Below are positions 14,046 to 20,653 of a DNA stretch of 46,777 bases, one piece after another. The stretch's first letter is position 1. Each line of letters begins with the position of its first letter. The stretch comes from a virus, in the IMG/VR virus record IMGVR_UViG_3300023175_001746, positions 1 to 46,777 of that record. One strand, written 5' to 3'. Position numbers and translations under genes: made by a program. The notes beneath the pieces were generated by a model. That model saw nothing but the letters and a program-made list of their open reading frames with translations, ran no database searches and was not told the origin of the DNA.

Positions 14046-14638
14046 TGAATAACGATTATTTTATAACTGAACTATTTCCTGTTCCTTTGTATCAAGCGTA
14101 TATTGAAGTGCCTGGTATAAATGAACAAGAATGGGAATGGCAAAAAAATTTAAATAATCAGATCTCAGTTGATCAAAACGTTTTAAATCACGAACAGTTT
14201 TCAAAGTTACGAAATGATATTAACAGCAACTTGCAAACATACTGGAGAGATGTAATGAGTGCAGGGTGTGACGCAGAACCTCACATAACACACTCTTGGT
14301 TTAATGTTACATATAGTGGACAAAGCCATCATAAACATAGACATCCTAATAGTTATATAAGTGGAGTTTTATTTTGGCAGCATCACAATTCTGGTATTGT
14401 ATTTGATAATGATAGATATCATCAAATTGAGTTTGAATCGTCATGTGAAACTAGAATTAATTCAAATACTTGGGAAATTAAACCTGAACCGGGCTTACTT
14501 TTATTATTTCCAAGTTATCAAAGTCATTCAGTAAAAAATGTTGATAAAGATCATCCACCTAGATTAAGTCTTAGTTTTGATACTTGGCTTAGAGGAGATC
14601 TAAACTCGATTCCAAACCAAAAATTAACAATAGGATAA
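14045..14638 (+). CDS. 2OG-Fe(II) oxygenase-like protein (TIGR02466-like)
   Basis: Start taken as ATG 14045, which shares TAATG with the previous stop; an in-frame ATG at 14036 is the alternative. About 197 residues. The N-terminal ELFPVPLYQ and the central SWFNVTYSGQSHHKHRHPNS match the phage/bacterial putative 2OG-Fe(II) oxygenase group. H-x-H-type ligands lie in HHKHRH, the distal His in LFPSYQSHSV, and the downstream Arg in PPRLSLSF. The substrate is unknown. It is distinct from the oxygenase at 4277, so the window encodes two. Confidence 0.75.
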   Translation: MNNDYFITELFPVPLYQAYIEVPGINEQEWEWQKNLNNQISVDQNVLNHEQFSKLRNDINSNLQTYWRDVMSAGCDAEPHITHSWFNVTYSGQSHHKHRHPNSYISGVLFWQHHNSGIVFDNDRYHQIEFESSCETRINSNTWEIKPEPGLLLLFPSYQSHSVKNVDKDHPPRLSLSFDTWLRGDLNSIPNQKLTIG

Positions 14639-14641
14639 ATT

Positions 14642-14884
14642 ATGACAGACATGTTTGAAGTAGATGACGAAGCAATTCGTAATCTTGTAATATTAGCAAA
14701 AGAAGGCGAAGTAATGGATCCTATTGATTGGGGTGAATTAAACATTACAGAAGATCAAGCCTATATAATGATGGCTACACATGTGCTAGAAATGGAAAGA
14801 AACCACTTGACAGACGGCGCAATAATTGTTAAACTACTAGTAGAAAACTTTGTATTGAATTTAAAACTGTTAGGAAAACAATGA
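14642..14884 (+). CDS. Hypothetical small helical protein (80 aa)
   Basis: Acidic, mainly helical protein; the C-terminal ITEDQAYIMMATHVLE...AIIVKLLVENFVLNLKLLG looks like a compact helical bundle. I recall similar proteins in T4-like cyanophages but cannot assign a function. It begins 3 bp after the oxygenase stop and overlaps the next start by 4 bp (ATGA). Confidence 0.65.
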   Translation: MTDMFEVDDEAIRNLVILAKEGEVMDPIDWGELNITEDQAYIMMATHVLEMERNHLTDGAIIVKLLVENFVLNLKLLGKQ

Positions 14885-15108
14885 GAACTATAGTAGATAA
14901 TAAAGCAATGCTTACAAACACAAGAAATGAAGTAAGTGTTGAAGCGGAAGTAGATAACTTCCAAGAAGGCAAAAGTTTTGATGCCTTTTTAGCAACTAAT
15001 AAGATACCTATGCGTTGGAACGGTAAGATTTTCGTTGGCAATGCACATGGAATGGAATTTACATCAACAGGACCAAACGTCCGTTACATTAAAGAAGGAG
15101 GACGATAA
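14881..15108 (+). CDS. Hypothetical protein (75 aa)
   Basis: Small unrecognised protein. The second half ([22 protein letters not shown]) looks like a beta hairpin domain. It is joined by overlapping stop/start codons to the gene before (ATGA) and to clpP after (TAATG), and the GAAGGAGG at its end is the ribosome binding site of clpP, so it is translated with the protease. Confidence 0.6.
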   Translation: MRTIVDNKAMLTNTRNEVSVEAEVDNFQEGKSFDAFLATNKIPMRWNGKIFVGNAHGMEFTSTGPNVRYIKEGGR

Positions 15109-15725
15109 TGCCACTAATCCCAATGGTAGTTGAACAAGAATCACGCGGCGAACGTTCGTGGGATATCTATTCACGTTTGATGAAGGATCGCATCATTATG
15201 CTAAACGGTCCAGTAGAAGATAACATGGCAAATGTTATTGTTGCACAGATGCTTTATTTAGAAAGTGAAAATCCAGATAAAGATATTAATCTGTATATTA
15301 ACTCACCAGGTGGTGCAGTTACATCAGGACTTGCTATCTATGACACAATGCAATATATCAAGTGCGATGTAAAAACTATTGTAATGGGTCAGGCAGCGTC
15401 AATGGGTTCATTTTTAGCACAAGCAGGTGCACCAGGTAAGCGTATTGTACTACCAGAAAGCCGTACAATGATCCATCGTGTAAGCTCAGGTACAAGAGGA
15501 ACAAGCGGTAGTGTACACGTACAGAACTTAGAGTTTGAAGATATGAAACGTTCGCTTGAAGAATCAAATCGTATTAATGAACGTCTAACAGAGTTATATG
15601 TCAAGCATAACACAGCAGGTAAGACCTATGAAGAATTGTTTGATACCATGAAGTTTGATACATTCCTTTCAGCACAGGAAGCAGTTGATAACGGATTTGC
15701 TGATAAAGTAGTGGAGAAACGTTAA
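15108..15725 (+). CDS. clpP: ATP-dependent Clp protease proteolytic subunit
   Basis: 205 residues, typical ClpP length. Catalytic Ser98 lies in GQAASMGSF, His123 in TMIHRVSSG, and the acidic member is probably Asp179 (ELFDTM), followed by the conserved [14 protein letters not shown]. The N-terminus keeps the [15 protein letters not shown] and YINSPGG blocks. The handle region between His and Asp is a few residues longer than in E. coli ClpP. It should assemble into the tetradecameric peptidase, with a host Clp ATPase or as mixed rings with host ClpP. No ATPase gene is in the window. It could process virion proteins or redirect host proteolysis. Confidence 0.95.
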   Translation: MPLIPMVVEQESRGERSWDIYSRLMKDRIIMLNGPVEDNMANVIVAQMLYLESENPDKDINLYINSPGGAVTSGLAIYDTMQYIKCDVKTIVMGQAASMGSFLAQAGAPGKRIVLPESRTMIHRVSSGTRGTSGSVHVQNLEFEDMKRSLEESNRINERLTELYVKHNTAGKTYEELFDTMKFDTFLSAQEAVDNGFADKVVEKR

Positions 15726-16057
15726 TGGTAGATTTAAACGAAGCGGCAGAAACACTTGCTAATCTAAAAGGAATTCCTACACGAGAAGCTCTTGTTGAAA
15801 TGCTAAAAGAAAACATTGTTGAAATAACATTTACAAAGTTAAATGGTGATGAAAGAACAATGCCTTGTACACTAATGAAGGAGCATCTTCCACCTGCTAA
15901 AAAAGATGATCCATTAACACAGAAAAAGGTTCGAGAAATTTCTGATGCAGTTCTTCCTGTTTGGGTTATGGATGCAAAAGGATTTCGTAGTTTTCGATAC
16001 GATAGAGTAAAGAAAGTTACTATTTTAGATAACTTTTCGGTTGACAATGTGGACTAA
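15725..16057 (+). CDS. WYL_2 (DUF2693)-like small protein
   Basis: 110 residues. The central part (EITFTKLNGDERTMPCTLM) and the C-terminal VWVMDAKGFRSFRYDRVKK match the small SH3/Sm-like barrel found in many T4-like phages and listed as WYL_2/DUF2693. Such barrels are suspected to bind nucleic acid or regulate transcription; no direct role is known. It overlaps the clpP stop by 1 bp (TAATG). The promoter for the next gene starts inside its last codons. Confidence 0.7.
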   Translation: MVDLNEAAETLANLKGIPTREALVEMLKENIVEITFTKLNGDERTMPCTLMKEHLPPAKKDDPLTQKKVREISDAVLPVWVMDAKGFRSFRYDRVKKVTILDNFSVDNVD

Positions 16058-16069
16058 ATAAAGTACTAT
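16041..16069 (+). promoter_or_regulatory. sigma70-type promoter, apparently leaderless
   Basis: TTGACA (16041-16046), 17-bp spacer, TACTAT (16064-16069). Predicted +1 is 16076, one base before the ATG at 16077. Confidence 0.65.
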
Positions 16070-16076
16070 GTTAACT

Positions 16077-16523
16077 ATGAAGTATTTATTAGCAACCATA
16101 AGTCTTGTAGCAGTGACGGCGGCACCCGCTCTTGCTGAAGCAAGCAAAGCGTACACTAAGGATCACTATAAAACTGTTATCAAACAGTCACCGTATACAG
16201 TTGAAGTTTGTAAATATGTACAAGTTCCATACGGACAAAACAAAGAGTTTGATAAAGAGAGTGCAATCATTGGTGGTATTATCGGCGGTATTGTAGGCAA
16301 TCAGTTTGGTAAGGGTTCTGGTAAAGAAGCCGCAACTGGTGTTGGTGCTCTAACAGGAGCAATTATCGGCGGTAACAAAAATAAAGGTCCAGAAGGCTAT
16401 CGTACTGAAGAACAGTGTACTATGCAGACTCGATACAAAGAAGTAGAGCAAGAAGTGTATAGTCACAGTACAGTTACATTTTGGCACGATGGCGAAAAGC
16501 ATTCGCTTACATTTCAAAGGTAG
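16077..16523 (+). CDS. Secreted glycine-zipper (2TM / 17-kDa antigen-like) protein
   Basis: ATG 16077 gives a clean Sec signal peptide (MKYLLATISLVAVTAAPALA, cleavage after ALA). The mature protein has a Cys-containing N-terminal domain, a glycine-zipper stretch with repeated IIGGIIGGIVGN and GALTGAIIGG (about residues 65-100), then a short beta-rich tail. This is the layout of the Rickettsia 17-kDa antigen/SlyB family of outer-membrane-associated proteins. A phage copy could alter the host envelope or block superinfection. The upstream in-frame ATG at 16068 lies inside the -10 box, so 16077 is preferred and the mRNA appears leaderless. Confidence 0.75.
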   Translation: MKYLLATISLVAVTAAPALAEASKAYTKDHYKTVIKQSPYTVEVCKYVQVPYGQNKEFDKESAIIGGIIGGIVGNQFGKGSGKEAATGVGALTGAIIGGNKNKGPEGYRTEEQCTMQTRYKEVEQEVYSHSTVTFWHDGEKHSLTFQR

Positions 16524-16537
16524 GAGTTTTAATATAT

Positions 16538-16614
16538 TCCCCCGTAGCTCAGCTGGATAGAGCGTAGGTTTGCGGAACCTAAGGCCAGGAGTTCGAATCT
16601 CTTCGGGGGAGCCA
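16538..16614 (+). tRNA. tRNA-Arg (GCG)
   Basis: Acceptor TCCCCCG pairs with CGGGGGA; the anticodon loop TTGCGGA gives GCG (reads CGC/CGU); T-loop TTCGAAT; CCA encoded. G34 is unusual: most bacteria read CGN with an A34-to-inosine tRNA-Arg (ACG). Confidence 0.9.
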
Positions 16615-16623
16615 AAAGAGATT

Positions 16624-16713
16624 AGAGAGGTGGCTGAGTGGTCGAAAGCGGCACCCTGCTAAGGTGTTGAACGTGTAAGCGTTCCGAGGGTTCGAATCCC
16701 TTCCTCTCTGCCA
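16624..16713 (+). tRNA. tRNA-Ser (GCT)
   Basis: Long variable arm as expected for Ser; acceptor AGAGAGG/CCTCTCT; anticodon loop CTGCTAA giving GCT (AGC/AGU); CCA encoded. Confidence 0.93.
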
Positions 16714-16721
16714 TAAACAAA

Positions 16722-16795
16722 GCGGGTATCGTATAATGGTATTACCCCAGCCTTCCAAGCTGATGACAGGAGTTCGATTCTCCTTACCCGCTCCA
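16722..16795 (+). tRNA. tRNA-Gly (TCC)
   Basis: Acceptor GCGGGTA/TACCCGC; anticodon loop CTTCCAA giving TCC (GGA); T-loop TTCGATT; CCA encoded. Confidence 0.93.
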
Positions 16796-16800
16796 AACAA

Positions 16801-16819
16801 TCTGATAAGTATTATCAGA
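16801..16819. repeat. Perfect 8-bp inverted repeat between tRNAs
   Basis: TCTGATAA, 3-nt loop, TTATCAGA. It ends at the base before tRNA-Thr. There is no T-run, so it is more likely an RNA-processing hairpin of the tRNA precursor than a terminator. Confidence 0.6.
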
Positions 16820-16895
<76 letters not shown>

Positions 16896-16910
16896 TTAAA
16901 CCAAAATAGG

Positions 16911-16939
16911 TTGACAACGATAAATAAAGATAGTATAGT
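16911..16939 (+). promoter_or_regulatory. sigma70-type promoter inside tRNA cluster
   Basis: TTGACA (16911-16916), 17-bp spacer, TATAGT (16934-16939). Predicted start about 16946. It drives the short ORF at 16971 and the terminator at 17061-17091, and any read-through into tRNA-Trp, tRNA-Pro and the deaminase gene. Confidence 0.8.
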
Positions 16940-16970
16940 ATAAACATACTAAGGAAATAAGGATTTTTAC

Positions 16971-17033
16971 ATGTTCAAGAAAATACAACAACTATTATGT
17001 TGGTGCCCAACAACAGGGTGGGGTATGTCTTGA
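16971..17033 (+). CDS. Possible 20-codon peptide (leader-type ORF)
   Basis: ATG to TGA, 20 codons, with AAGGA about 8 nt upstream. The peptide contains two Cys and two Trp (LLCWCPTTGW) after a basic start. It is too short for a family. It sits alone between a consensus promoter (16911) and an intrinsic terminator (17061), directly before tRNA-Trp, so a leader-peptide or small-RNA role should be considered. Confidence 0.4.
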   Translation: MFKKIQQLLCWCPTTGWGMS

Positions 17034-17060
17034 CGTGACTTTTAACAAGTTATTTTAGAC

Positions 17061-17091
17061 AAGCCCCAAGCGAAAGCAAGGGGCTTTTTTT
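17061..17091 (+). terminator. Intrinsic terminator (short-ORF cassette)
   Basis: AAGCCCC (17061-17067) pairs with GGGGCTT (17080-17086), a 7-bp stem with a 12-nt loop that can add an inner GC-GAAA-GC pairing, followed by a T-run to 17091. tRNA-Trp starts at the next base. Confidence 0.85.
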
Positions 17092-17165
17092 ATGGGTGTG
17101 GTGTAACGGCAACACGTCAGTCTCCAAAACTGAAAATGGCAGTTCAACTCTGTCCACCTATGCCA
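17092..17165 (+). tRNA. tRNA-Trp (CCA)
   Basis: Acceptor ATGGGTG/CACCTAT with one G-T pair; anticodon loop CTCCAAA giving CCA (UGG); T-loop TTCAACT; terminal CCA encoded. It directly abuts the terminator before it and tRNA-Pro after it. Confidence 0.85.
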
Positions 17166-17242
17166 CGGGGATTAGCACAGCCTGGTAGTGCGCTCGCTTT
17201 GGGAGCGAGAGGTCGTAGGTTCGAATCCTACATCCCCGACCA
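17166..17242 (+). tRNA. tRNA-Pro (TGG)
   Basis: Acceptor CGGGGAT/ATCCCCG; anticodon stem CTCGC/GCGAG; loop TTTGGGA giving TGG (CCA); terminal CCA encoded. Confidence 0.93.
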
Positions 17243-17262
17243 AATTAGAAGGAAACTATGAA

Positions 17263-17580
17263 TTGCAAAACCGAGGTGAGTTTAATCTTACTGCTACGTT
17301 ATATGATAAGCGAGGTCGCAAGTTAGCAGTCGGTACAAACAGTTATACAAAGAGTCATCCTCTACAAGGTAAGTTTGCTGTAGAAGCAGGCAAACCCGAT
17401 GCAATTTTCCTACACGCAGAAATTGATGCTCTGCGCAAATGCAAGGATTGGACAGCGATTCGAAAGATTGTGGTCGAACGCTACGACACAAAAGGTAATC
17501 CAAGACTTGCAAAGCCGTGTAAGGTATGCCAACACGCTATTGAACAGATAGGCATACCAGAGGTTGAATATACAGAATAG
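17263..17580 (+). CDS. Cytidine/deoxycytidylate deaminase-like protein
   Basis: About 105 residues from TTG 17263, chosen because AGAAGGAAA (17247-17255) lies 8 nt upstream; the longer open frame runs through tRNA-Pro and is not coding. The zinc-deaminase signature is complete: HAE (His51, catalytic Glu53) and PCKVC (Cys86, Cys89), plus a conserved RIVVERYD strand. It is shorter than typical dCMP deaminase and matches small phage deaminase-like proteins. The substrate is unknown: a nucleotide, a base in nucleic acid, or a tRNA base (its place between tRNA-Pro and tRNA-Cys is suggestive). It ends one base before tRNA-Cys. Confidence 0.75.
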   Translation: MQNRGEFNLTATLYDKRGRKLAVGTNSYTKSHPLQGKFAVEAGKPDAIFLHAEIDALRKCKDWTAIRKIVVERYDTKGNPRLAKPCKVCQHAIEQIGIPEVEYTE

Positions 17581-17655
17581 GTGGGTGTGGCGGAATGGTT
17601 ACGCAACGGATTGCAAATCCGTATCATGCAGGTTCAAGTCCTGTCATCCACTCCA
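17581..17655 (+). tRNA. tRNA-Cys (GCA)
   Basis: Acceptor GTGGGTG/CATCCAC with one G-T pair; anticodon loop TTGCAAA giving GCA (UGC/UGU); T-loop TTCAAGT; CCA encoded. It starts directly after the deaminase stop codon. Confidence 0.92.
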
Positions 17656-17676
17656 ATTTAATCGTTAAATAGATAC

Positions 17677-18870
17677 ATGAGTAGAAAGTGCATTGTCCCC
17701 TGGACACAAATGGAAATATGTGCAACTGGATCTATACGTCCGTGTGCTGAATATCATTGGGATATGAAAAATGACGACGGCTCTATGCTTGACTTTAATG
17801 ATCCTAACATTACTATACAAGATATATGGAATAGGCACGAATACATAAAACTACGTGAACAGTTTATTAATGGCGAAGAACCAGAAGGTTGTAAAAAATG
17901 TTGGCAACTTGAAGAACAAGGCAGCAAAAGTAGACGTCAGTATGAATTAGAAATGCACAGCAAGTATCTTGAAAGAACAGATACTATACACGCAGAAAAT
18001 CCTATCCTACTAGATTTAAAATTAGGAAATCTTTGTAACTTTAAATGTAGAATCTGCAACAGTGAATATAGTCATAATTGGAACGAAGATGAACTAGAAC
18101 TGTTTGGCAGACATATGAACAAAAACTTTGGAAAGGATTGGACTACTGATCCTAACAACTGGGAAGATATTAAAAATTTTGTTGACAAAGTAGAAACAAT
18201 ATATCTAAGCGGCGGTGAACCGTTTTTGATTGAAAAACACTTCGAGTTACTAGAACATATGATTGCAACTGATGTAGCAAAAAACATTCGCATAAAATTT
18301 GCTACAAACGGTTCTATAAAACTTAGTGATAGAATATTAAACTTACTTAGACAGTTTAGAGAAATTACTGTAATGTACAGTATAGATGATATTGGTAAAA
18401 ATTACGAGTATCAAAGACCGCCAGCACATTGGGAAGTTATAGAACGTAACTTTCGACATGCAATAGAGCAAGACTTTTTAGATATAAAAATTACTACAAC
18501 AGTTAGTATACTCAATTCGTTGAGTGGACAGCGTATAGAAGACTTTTGTGCAGAAGTAGGATTTTCGTTAGATGATGTATTTTTAAATTATCTAAGATCT
18601 CCACCGCATTATGATATTAGCATGTTAACACAACATCAGAAAGATTACCTATTGAGCAAACTAGGTAACGGTTACATAGACAGTGAAATTAAAAAATACA
18701 TTAGAACACAACATCACGATAAACTATCTGATAGTGGATGGGGCGTAGATAACAACGAACAATTAGATAAACTAAGACTATATATTATATCAAGTCTTGA
18801 CAAAAAGAGTAAACTTACACTTGAAGAAGTTAACAAAGACATTGCAGATTTAGTATATGGAAGAATTTAA
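17677..18870 (+). CDS. Radical SAM protein with twitch/SPASM-like N-terminus
   Basis: 397 residues. The radical SAM cluster motif CNFKCRIC (Cys120, 124, 127) and the SAM-binding YLSGGEPF motif are intact. Ahead of it is a Cys-bearing module (KCIVPW.QMEI, RPCAEY, GCKKCW) as in 'twitch' radical SAM proteins, which may hold an auxiliary cluster. The reaction is unknown; related proteins modify peptides or sugars. The ATG has no ribosome binding site, and GTTAAATA (17664-17671) ends 5 nt before it, so a leaderless late-type start is possible. The stop overlaps the glycosyltransferase-like gene start (TAATG), so the two work together. Confidence 0.82.
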   Translation: MSRKCIVPWTQMEICATGSIRPCAEYHWDMKNDDGSMLDFNDPNITIQDIWNRHEYIKLREQFINGEEPEGCKKCWQLEEQGSKSRRQYELEMHSKYLERTDTIHAENPILLDLKLGNLCNFKCRICNSEYSHNWNEDELELFGRHMNKNFGKDWTTDPNNWEDIKNFVDKVETIYLSGGEPFLIEKHFELLEHMIATDVAKNIRIKFATNGSIKLSDRILNLLRQFREITVMYSIDDIGKNYEYQRPPAHWEVIERNFRHAIEQDFLDIKITTTVSILNSLSGQRIEDFCAEVGFSLDDVFLNYLRSPPHYDISMLTQHQKDYLLSKLGNGYIDSEIKKYIRTQHHDKLSDSGWGVDNNEQLDKLRLYIISSLDKKSKLTLEEVNKDIADLVYGRI

Positions 18871-19661
18871 TGCAAATTGTTACAATCACTTGCAAGGACG
18901 ATTTCGATCTATGCCTATGGCAACTAAAAAGCATAGAAAAATTTTTAGAACCTTGTAAGATTAATGTTGTTGTTAATGAAGATGACAATTATACAAATGA
19001 TTGTAAGCGAGCTATTGCAGATCTCAATTTAAAATTAGATATTAGAGTTTGGTCTCAACAAGAAATATTACAACAAGAAGCACCGCACTTTAATGGTTGG
19101 GTAACACAACAACTTTTAAAACTTTTGATTCCGATTGATAGTGATTACATATGTCTTGACTGTAAAGATATTTTTGTAAAATCTACTTTGTTAGAAGACC
19201 TGGAGAAAAACCCAAGCGAACGTCAGCCAGATCCTAGGACAGGTCAGCCATGGTGTAGATTTTTTGATCCAATGGTGCAAATATTGTGGCGCCATTACAA
19301 AATAAGATTTAACAGTAAAAAACTAAATGGTATACAAACTCCAAGACATATACAAAAACAAGTAGTTGACGAAATACCAAAGATTTGGAAGGATAAATCT
19401 AAATTTATAAAATGGTGGGGCAGATTTGGTATGCCTAGTGAATTTATATTGTACGATAGTATAGAATTAATTTTAGATTTACAAAAGAAAAAAGGAAATT
19501 GTTTTAACAAAAAAGAAATCATTTCGTATTGGTATCCAGAAGAATTAGACTTTGACCTAATAGACGATAATACTAGGATTATAAAAATACATAGAAGAAT
19601 TTTTAACGACAAATATTGTTATCCTAAAGTTAAAAATTGGCTCAAAAAGATCTTGCATTAG
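18870..19661 (+). CDS. Glycosyltransferase-like protein (DUF6492-type)
   Basis: 263 residues with a GT-A-like layout: an N-terminal VTITCKDDFDLCLWQLKSIEKF that resembles nucleotide-sugar transferases, a central IDSDYICLDCKDIFV in the place of the DxD region, and PHFNGWVTQQLLKL as in DUF6492 proteins. Its TAATG overlap with the radical SAM gene implies joint expression, perhaps building or modifying a surface sugar. Very AT-rich coding with many Lys and Ile. The donor and acceptor are unknown. Confidence 0.6.
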   Translation: MQIVTITCKDDFDLCLWQLKSIEKFLEPCKINVVVNEDDNYTNDCKRAIADLNLKLDIRVWSQQEILQQEAPHFNGWVTQQLLKLLIPIDSDYICLDCKDIFVKSTLLEDLEKNPSERQPDPRTGQPWCRFFDPMVQILWRHYKIRFNSKKLNGIQTPRHIQKQVVDEIPKIWKDKSKFIKWWGRFGMPSEFILYDSIELILDLQKKKGNCFNKKEIISYWYPEELDFDLIDDNTRIIKIHRRIFNDKYCYPKVKNWLKKILH

Positions 19662-19681
19662 TATTTGTTTGATTGTATAAT
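19653..19681 (+). promoter_or_regulatory. sigma70-type promoter
   Basis: TTGCAT (19653-19658), 17-bp spacer, TATAAT (19676-19681). Predicted start about 19688, before the metallophosphoesterase gene. Confidence 0.75.
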
Positions 19682-19709
19682 AAAGTATAAATTAACAAGA
19701 GGTATTCAC

Positions 19710-20231
19710 ATGGCAGATATTTGGGTAATAAGTGACACACACTTTAACCACAGTGGCATCTTGACTTTTTCAGGTTATGATGGGAAGCCTGTGAGACCGT
19801 TTGATTCAGTTGAGCAAATGAACCAGTGTATGCTCGACAACTGGAATGACACAGTCAAGGATGGCGACACTGTTATTCACTGTGGCGATGTGTTGTTTGG
19901 TATGGACAAGGTTGCATGGATGGAAGCAAACTTTGCTAAACTGCCTGGCAAGAAAAAACTTGCATTAGGTAACCACGACAACATCAAGCATGTTGCACAG
20001 TTCTTCAAGGATGTACAATACTGGTACAACATTGATAATCTTGTGTTTACTCACATGCCTATGCACCCGCAGACTATGGCTGAGAACAAAAGATGGGGAC
20101 AGGACATTGTCAACGTGCATGGACACATTCACAGCAATCCTAGTCCAGACGGACCATACAAGTGTGTTTGTGTAGAGCAGATTAACTACACTCCGGTGAA
20201 CTTAGATGCTTTACGAACACAGATTGTATGA
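19710..20231 (+). CDS. Calcineurin-like metallophosphoesterase
   Basis: 173 residues from ATG 19710 with AAGAGG upstream; the longer open frame includes the promoter. All metal-binding blocks are present in order: SDTHFNH, HCGDVLFG, LGNHDN, FTHMP and VHGHIH. It is a compact cytoplasmic phosphoesterase that could hydrolyse nucleic-acid phosphodiesters, cyclic nucleotides or phosphoproteins. With a nucleotide cyclase in the same genome a cyclic-nucleotide substrate is conceivable, but this is inference. It overlaps the next small gene by 26 bp. Confidence 0.85.
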   Translation: MADIWVISDTHFNHSGILTFSGYDGKPVRPFDSVEQMNQCMLDNWNDTVKDGDTVIHCGDVLFGMDKVAWMEANFAKLPGKKKLALGNHDNIKHVAQFFKDVQYWYNIDNLVFTHMPMHPQTMAENKRWGQDIVNVHGHIHSNPSPDGPYKCVCVEQINYTPVNLDALRTQIV

Positions 20232-20403
20232 ATTTGAAAAGTGGCAGGGCGGTAGTATTACCGACAGACTTACCGCCCTTGCTACACCTAGACACGCAAC
20301 TTGGTATGCACTAAATGGTTGGACAGTGTTTGACTTTACTGCATCATTAGATATGGAGCCAGAATATTATGAAACTGAAGGATTTTCAACTCTTGGAAAC
20401 TAA
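20206..20403 (+). CDS. Hypothetical protein (65 aa)
   Basis: Small Trp-rich protein (WQGGSITDRLTALATP, WYALNGWTVFDF), unrecognised. ATG 20206 lies within the end of the metallophosphoesterase gene; TTG 20224 is an alternative start. It overlaps the next gene by 35 bp. Confidence 0.55.
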   Translation: MLYEHRLYEFEKWQGGSITDRLTALATPRHATWYALNGWTVFDFTASLDMEPEYYETEGFSTLGN

Positions 20404-20653
20404 AGTACCAAAAGGTGTACAAGCCGTACTTCAGTTTGACAACTACGAACTTAGCATTATCAACAATGAAGCATCTTATGGTAATAAGCAAGGCTTATAC
20501 GAAATTGCTGTATTTAAAGATGGTGAGCAGATCGAACTTCCGGGTGTTACCAATCCTGGAGATACGGTAAAAGGATGGTTGACAAACTCAGATGTTGATG
20601 CTATTATAAGTAAAATGTATTTTTTAACAGGCACAACCCCGAGGCAAATATGA
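20369..20653 (+). CDS. Hypothetical protein (94 aa)
   Basis: Beta-rich small protein (AVLQFDNYELSIINNEAS, YEIAVFKDGEQIELPG), then a helical tail. The family is unknown. GGAG lies about 9 nt before the ATG, and the gene overlaps the ligase start by 4 bp (ATGA), so it is translated with the ligase. Confidence 0.6.
   Translation: MKLKDFQLLETKVPKGVQAVLQFDNYELSIINNEASYGNKQGLYEIAVFKDGEQIELPGVTNPGDTVKGWLTNSDVDAIISKMYFLTGTTPRQI

Noticed and set aside
16579-16800. 73-codon minus-strand frame over the tRNA genes
   Set aside because: It is antisense to three tRNAs, a common spurious ORF type.
17188-17262. Extension of the deaminase frame into tRNA-Pro
   Set aside because: It would translate the tRNA gene; a ribosome binding site before TTG 17263 marks the real start.
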